Of a stretch of DNA of 64,000 nt, positions 53,701 through 59,700 are shown piece by piece (positions within the stretch are counted from its first letter, which is position 1; each line of letters starts with the position of its first letter). The position numbers and the translations under genes are program-made. The DNA comes from Streblospio benedicti (taxonomy: Eukaryota; Annelida; Polychaeta; Spionida; Spionidae): positions 20,157,244 through 20,221,243 of the forward strand of contig CM032662.1 in NCBI GenBank assembly GCA_019095985.1, read 5' to 3'. Under the pieces are notes generated by a model. It was not told the DNA's origin. It worked only from the letters and a program-made list of their open reading frames with translations, and did no database searches.

Positions 53701-56700
53701 AAATCTTTATGAAGCCAATGATGTATATATTTTTAATTCATAAGAATCATTGATTCAGATTTGATCTGTTGAGTTAAGTTATGTTATGAATTTTGTAATT
53801 AATATGAATTTTATATTATTTTTGCATCTAATTCCGTTTATGTCTCGTTTATATGTATATACTTTTGATTTGTGCATCATAGATTTTGTAGCCTTTTGAT
53901 GCATGGCTCTTGCATTGTGTTTGCATTATATTCTTATATTTCCTTTGCTCATATGTCTGAACATTTTCCAAATATCTGAATTTTGTTAACACAAATATTT
54001 ATTGTTATTGGAAAATTCCCTTTTATCACTTCAAACATACCATATTTATAAAATTCATCTATTTCCACTTCAGTTACAGCTATACTATCACATGAACTAA
54101 CATTTCCACTTCAGTCACAACTATCACATGAACTAATATGTTACTGAACAATGCTGCACACCTGCACTCAATAGAGAGAATGAATATAAAAATATTCAAC
54201 ACATGTAGTTTATTGATTGTATTTTCATCAGACTGTTTCTTGTTGACCTGCTCGCTTATTTTAAGTCTTTTTCCTTTGTAAATGTTTTTCTTCACATACA
54301 TTCAAAACTGCAATGATCCGCATATAGTTACTTTTAGATTTTCAATATTTTGGATCAAAAATTTCCCCGACTAGTCTCTACTCTTTAACTAACTCTTGCT
54401 AAAGTACTAACGCAAGTCCACCTATGCTGTACCTACAAACCCCAAACACTTTCTTTGTGTATTGTATTCTCAATCACATGACAGTTTTTGCCAAACTCAG
54501 CATTTCTCATGCTTTTGCTTTTACTGAGGAAAAATTCAAATAATGATTTTCCTAGCTATTATAAGACCTTGTCTATACAGATCCATATAAACCCACTACT
54601 GATTGGGGGGGTGAGAGAGAGGTTGATCGTGAAGGTAGCGGAATTGACGATACAGATACTGAGCCTGATTCCGATGGTCGTGGTAAGTTCAATGGCATGT
54701 TTATGCCAATATCCATATATGCTATTGATTACTTTTTACATGTTGTTTTACAGATTTAAGATTTTAAATGGAACCTTTATTTATTAGAATGATATTGAAA
54801 TAAGCCCATTACATAACTTGAAAACGATAATTTTGATATTCTTTTCTTTGGAAATTAAAGCTTTAAAATTAAATGTTTCAATTGCAGTTATATTCTAAGA
54901 CATAATTTAACACTTGTGGTTAATTTCATGAAAAATAAATCTAATTGCGTTTGATTAAGTTGGTGTTATACATTAATATTGTGTGATGTACATGTATAAC
55001 TTGTCACCTAATATATTTTCATATTTGGTCCTCTTATTTCATCCTGTCAAGTATTATGTCCTTTATTTCTCATTCACCTCCAACTTGTCTCATACTCTGC
55101 TGTGGTTTTATGATGGTTGTTCTTTTCTATTTGTCCAAAACTTTACACTTCTTCAGTTGATGTTCTTTTCTATTTGTCCGGAACTTTGAACTTCTATGGC
55201 TGAGCTCTTTGTTCTTAAAATTCACCCATGTAAATACATTCCTTCCTGATTCCAATGTCAGATGATAATTCCTACCCATATGGATGGAACAAAAACCGCG
55301 AACAGGACTACAAGATCATACCTATTCTTCCTCCTGCCAAACCAACACCTAAATCTACCAAAGGAAAGGATGCATTTGATTGGAGTGTACTGTATGAAAT
55401 GGTTGAAAGAGATAGAAAGCTAGATAATTTAGACGGCAAAAGGTCCTCAGATCATACAACCCCCGGACCTGGAAAGATCCCTCAAGAAACAATTTATCAA
55501 AAATCCATTTCTAAGCAAAATCATAAAGTGATGAATCAAGGGCAAGATATAAAAAAATCATCTAACAACCAGAAAGGTAAATTTTGTGAGTGAAAAAGAA
55601 AGAAATAGACTGCTTTGTTAGAACTTCATGCATTAGATTTAGAATTTTTTACAGTGTTTTATTTATTTAATTCTTCCATTTCATTTGTTTTATTTTACTT
55701 CAAGTAACAAACACCTATGCTCAATTTTCAGGTTATATCTCTCATCCTTGCAACATTCTTTCAGTCCCATTTTCTATGGATTTCTTATGGAAATCAGTCA
55801 ATTCTTTAGGTTATCTTCCTTGATTACTGGGAATATCTGATAGTCTAAAGCATTTTACTTTTAGCCAGTTCTACTTGGACTCCTTTTCTTTTTAGATGCA
55901 CTACATTTCTCATAATTGTCTCCATTCGAGTGTCATCCTGTTAACATTCAGCACATATCCCAGACTTGATTGAATACCGTTTTTCCTTATGTAGTTACCA
56001 TAGAAAACTGAATTTCTTTGATTAATATATAATAACAGAAACACATTTTTGAAATATTTGTTTTACATAAAAACTTGAGATTTATCATTACTATATTAGT
56101 TAAACGACTTACTTATAATTTGAATATCATCTAATGGGAAGAAACTTTAATGAACATAAATCGTGCTTTTAAAATCTTTTAATAAATGTATTACACACTT
56201 TTCAGTTGCACCAGAGTTTGCTGATACTCCTCAAAGTGTCACTGCCAATGAAGGCGAAAATATCGAGCTACCATGCCAAGTTTCTGGGCGACCAAGACCT
56301 CAGGTGAACTGGTTGTATGCTAATGAGTACCTCAACATGGACACTGAACACTTCCGCATGAGTTCAGCAGGTGTGTGATGAAGTTTGATTAGTATCATAA
56401 ACATTCATGTAAAAGCATGCAGTAAAAATGAATCTAAATTAACGTCTACTATTTTTTAGGTTTGATGATTGAGGATATATCTAAAGACGATGAGGGCACA
56501 TACATGTGCATGGCTAGCAATGGTGTTGGCGAACCCATCAGGCGAACAATTACACTTAATGTCATTGGTAAGTAGACAATGTTTCAACTGGCTGCCATCC
56601 ATTGTTCTGACTTAAAAGTTTTTATCAGTTTTGAAGAAATACACAAAGTTAATTGATATTTTTTTAACAACATAATAATACCAATGATTTTCTAAATTTT

Positions 56701-59700
56701 ATTCAGATGATGAATTTTACAAAAGCTTGGGTAGGTATTCACTAACATTCATGAATGATACTAAATATTCTGTGGAAAATTAGCTAACATATATGTATTT
56801 TCCTACTACAATTGTTTTTATCAAACTGAATTTTTCTATGCGGTAGTCAATATGTCGTATTCTTTTTTTCATATCGCGAATTGAATTGCTTATGGGTTAT
56901 TTTTTCAAGTAAACACCTGAAATACTACTTATAACATAGATTATATCTCTCACCCTTTTATTTTCATTAACAAATTTACCGTGGTAAACACCATTTCCTT
57001 ATGCCATACTGGTATTGTTAACCTGCTATACCGACCATGTCTCTAATTGTCTCTTAATTATGAATTTGAGTTTGATATTTTTACTCTGTAAAATTTGTAA
57101 CTTCACATGTCTGTATATTTCATAAGATGTAACATTTGACTACTTTTCCATAAGTTTATGTCTACTATACATTGGAATAGTTTCATTTTGACTGTCAAAA
57201 ATTTGGCATCAAATATTTCAATCTTCTTCGAATCAGCGATACAAAATAAGTACAGAAATAGAAATAGATTTAAATATACAATACATTCCTAAGCTAATAC
57301 AGTTATCAAGCAACAACAGTGAATTATCATGTTTGCCTCCAGTGGAGGGAGTTCCCCAAGGTTGAATTTGGTTGAATTTTTTTGAGCTTCAGGAGACCAT
57401 ATAGAATGTTTCTGTGCAAAAATTTATTTGTTATGTAAAATGTTTGGGTTCAATTGATTTTACGTCGATATTTACTGCCCTCCAGGTTCAATCTCTGTGA
57501 GCATTGCGCCGCACAACGAGAGCTTCCACGTGGGTTCCGATGTGGAGCTGCAGTGTGAGGTGCAGGGCGACCGAGCCGGCGTCACGGTCGAGTGGCTCAA
57601 GGTCAGTGCCAACCAGATGCGCATTCTTTTGTTACAAGCAGACATTGATATGTCAGTGGTAAAAGTCAACTACATCAACCGTGTGCGTGACATCTACCGC
57701 CACTGTACACTCCTCCCCAAAAGGGCCGATAAAGTGATATAACTTTAAAGCAATAGCATAGCTGTTTGTGGTGGATACATCCATCTGAGATCCGTTGAAG
57801 TTAAGATTTTAAAAAATAGATAAATTTGAACTCAACAGTCTGGTCAAAATTTCATATCTTTATAAAAGCAATTTTTATGAAGATTGAAAAGGAGTGACAG
57901 TATTGACTTGAAACTAGTTTCAATAAATACTTTAGAAAATGTAGAAACTTGAACTATTTGATATTGCGTGGTAAGAAGAAAATTTAGAATATTCAATATT
58001 TTCAATATTTAGAATGTATGCTATATTTCCAATGTTTATGCCACCAGGACGGTCTGCCATTGGCCAGTGAAGAGGAGGAGTTGACAGGCCGTGTGCTGAA
58101 CACTGATGTTGGTGCTGACCTGCTGCTAGAGAATGTGGCAAAGGACGATGTGGCCAAGTACGAGTGTGTGGCTACCAGGGGGCAGCAGCGTGTCACCGCG
58201 CACACCACATTCACCGTCTACGGTACGTGGCACAAATTGAGAGGTTTACAATTGCATATGAAAAATTCTTTGCTGTAGCTGTGTGATTGCGAAAAGTAAC
58301 GCTTATGTTTGTACCAGTGGAGAAGGGGGTCCTCTGTAAACTAGATTAAACCTTAGTTTGCGATGTTTTATGTTGAATCATGACCAAATTAACGGGCAGT
58401 GTTGTAGCTGAGTTTTCAAATTTGTTTTGAAGGGAGGGCATTCAGCTGTAAGCATTGGTAAAAGAGTATGGCGCACAGGTGATGATCACTTGGTATATAT
58501 GTTGTTAAATGTTGTGATAAAAATTGGCACGCAGTTTGACCGTCATGTTTCAAGTGCTATTCAACATTTTGCTAAAATGTAGACAAGTGAATTGAAATGG
58601 ATTTTCTAAGTGCCAAAAATTGATTCACTGTGGTGTTAGCTCATACCTGATATAAAAAATTGGGTAAAGTTTTAACACTGCAGGTTGTTCCAAGACAAAA
58701 ATAAATACGTGGATGCATACATATTAATGAAACAACTGCAATGCTTTTGCATCCATTGATGTTATTCAATAATTTTCTTTTTTTTTCATCTCAAAATATG
58801 AAAAAGATGTTAGATCTAACATTTTATCATAAGCAAAATCAATTCGATTTTATCTGATAATTGTGAATGATCTTGAAATATGACCCATAAGAAAATGTTG
58901 AATAGTCCAAAAACGTTTAGTATTGCACTTCTCTTTAATGTAAGTGGTTAAAAGTGAACCAAGTGTCTATCTGCTTTGAATCAATATTCACTCCAATTTA
59001 AACCAACTGCATGTTGCAATGGCAGTAAAGTACATCAGTTATTACTATATATATACAGTGGGGCTTATTTAAGTTGAACTTGATATATATACATGTATAT
59101 GAAAAAAAAAAGAGTTATCACCTATTTTGATTTGCAATTTGTTTAATTTTAGACGACACAGATGGTCTCATTGTTGGTTTTTATACTACTTATTCTGTGT
59201 GTTTGGAGACAATAAAATTTCGGTTAATTTAGTTTATTAATATCTATTCCGACGTTTCGACATGTAAGTGTCCTCTTCAGGAAATATTTAACAATTTATA
59301 AAAATGTAATGATCAAGAAATAGCCTAAAACAATGACTAAACATTGAAAATACAATGTTAAGAATAAAATGCACATTAATTGGTTCTAAGATGTCTAAAA
59401 GTGTTGTCTGATAACATTTATTTACTACTAATAAATATATATGCATTGTATCTATTTGTCAAAGGTAAGATATGATTTAATATATGATTGTGCATTGTGA
59501 TGACTAGATTACTGATATTGCTTGCAAGAACCAGTTCATATTTTACATAATGCTTACATAAAATTGGAAATGGGAACATTAATTTAACTAAATTAATACC
59601 TAAAATAATAACTAAATTAATGTTCCCATTTCCAATTGTATGTATGCATTATGTATAATATGAACTGGTTCTTGTAAGCCATATCAGTAATCTAGTCCTC

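Noticed and set aside
55765-55809. A 45-nt phase 1-1 segment (V-P-F-S-M-D-F-L-W-K) between Ig1 linker and Ig2
   Set aside because: The donor (GTTATC) is poor and the composition is hydrophobic, unlike all the other linker exons.
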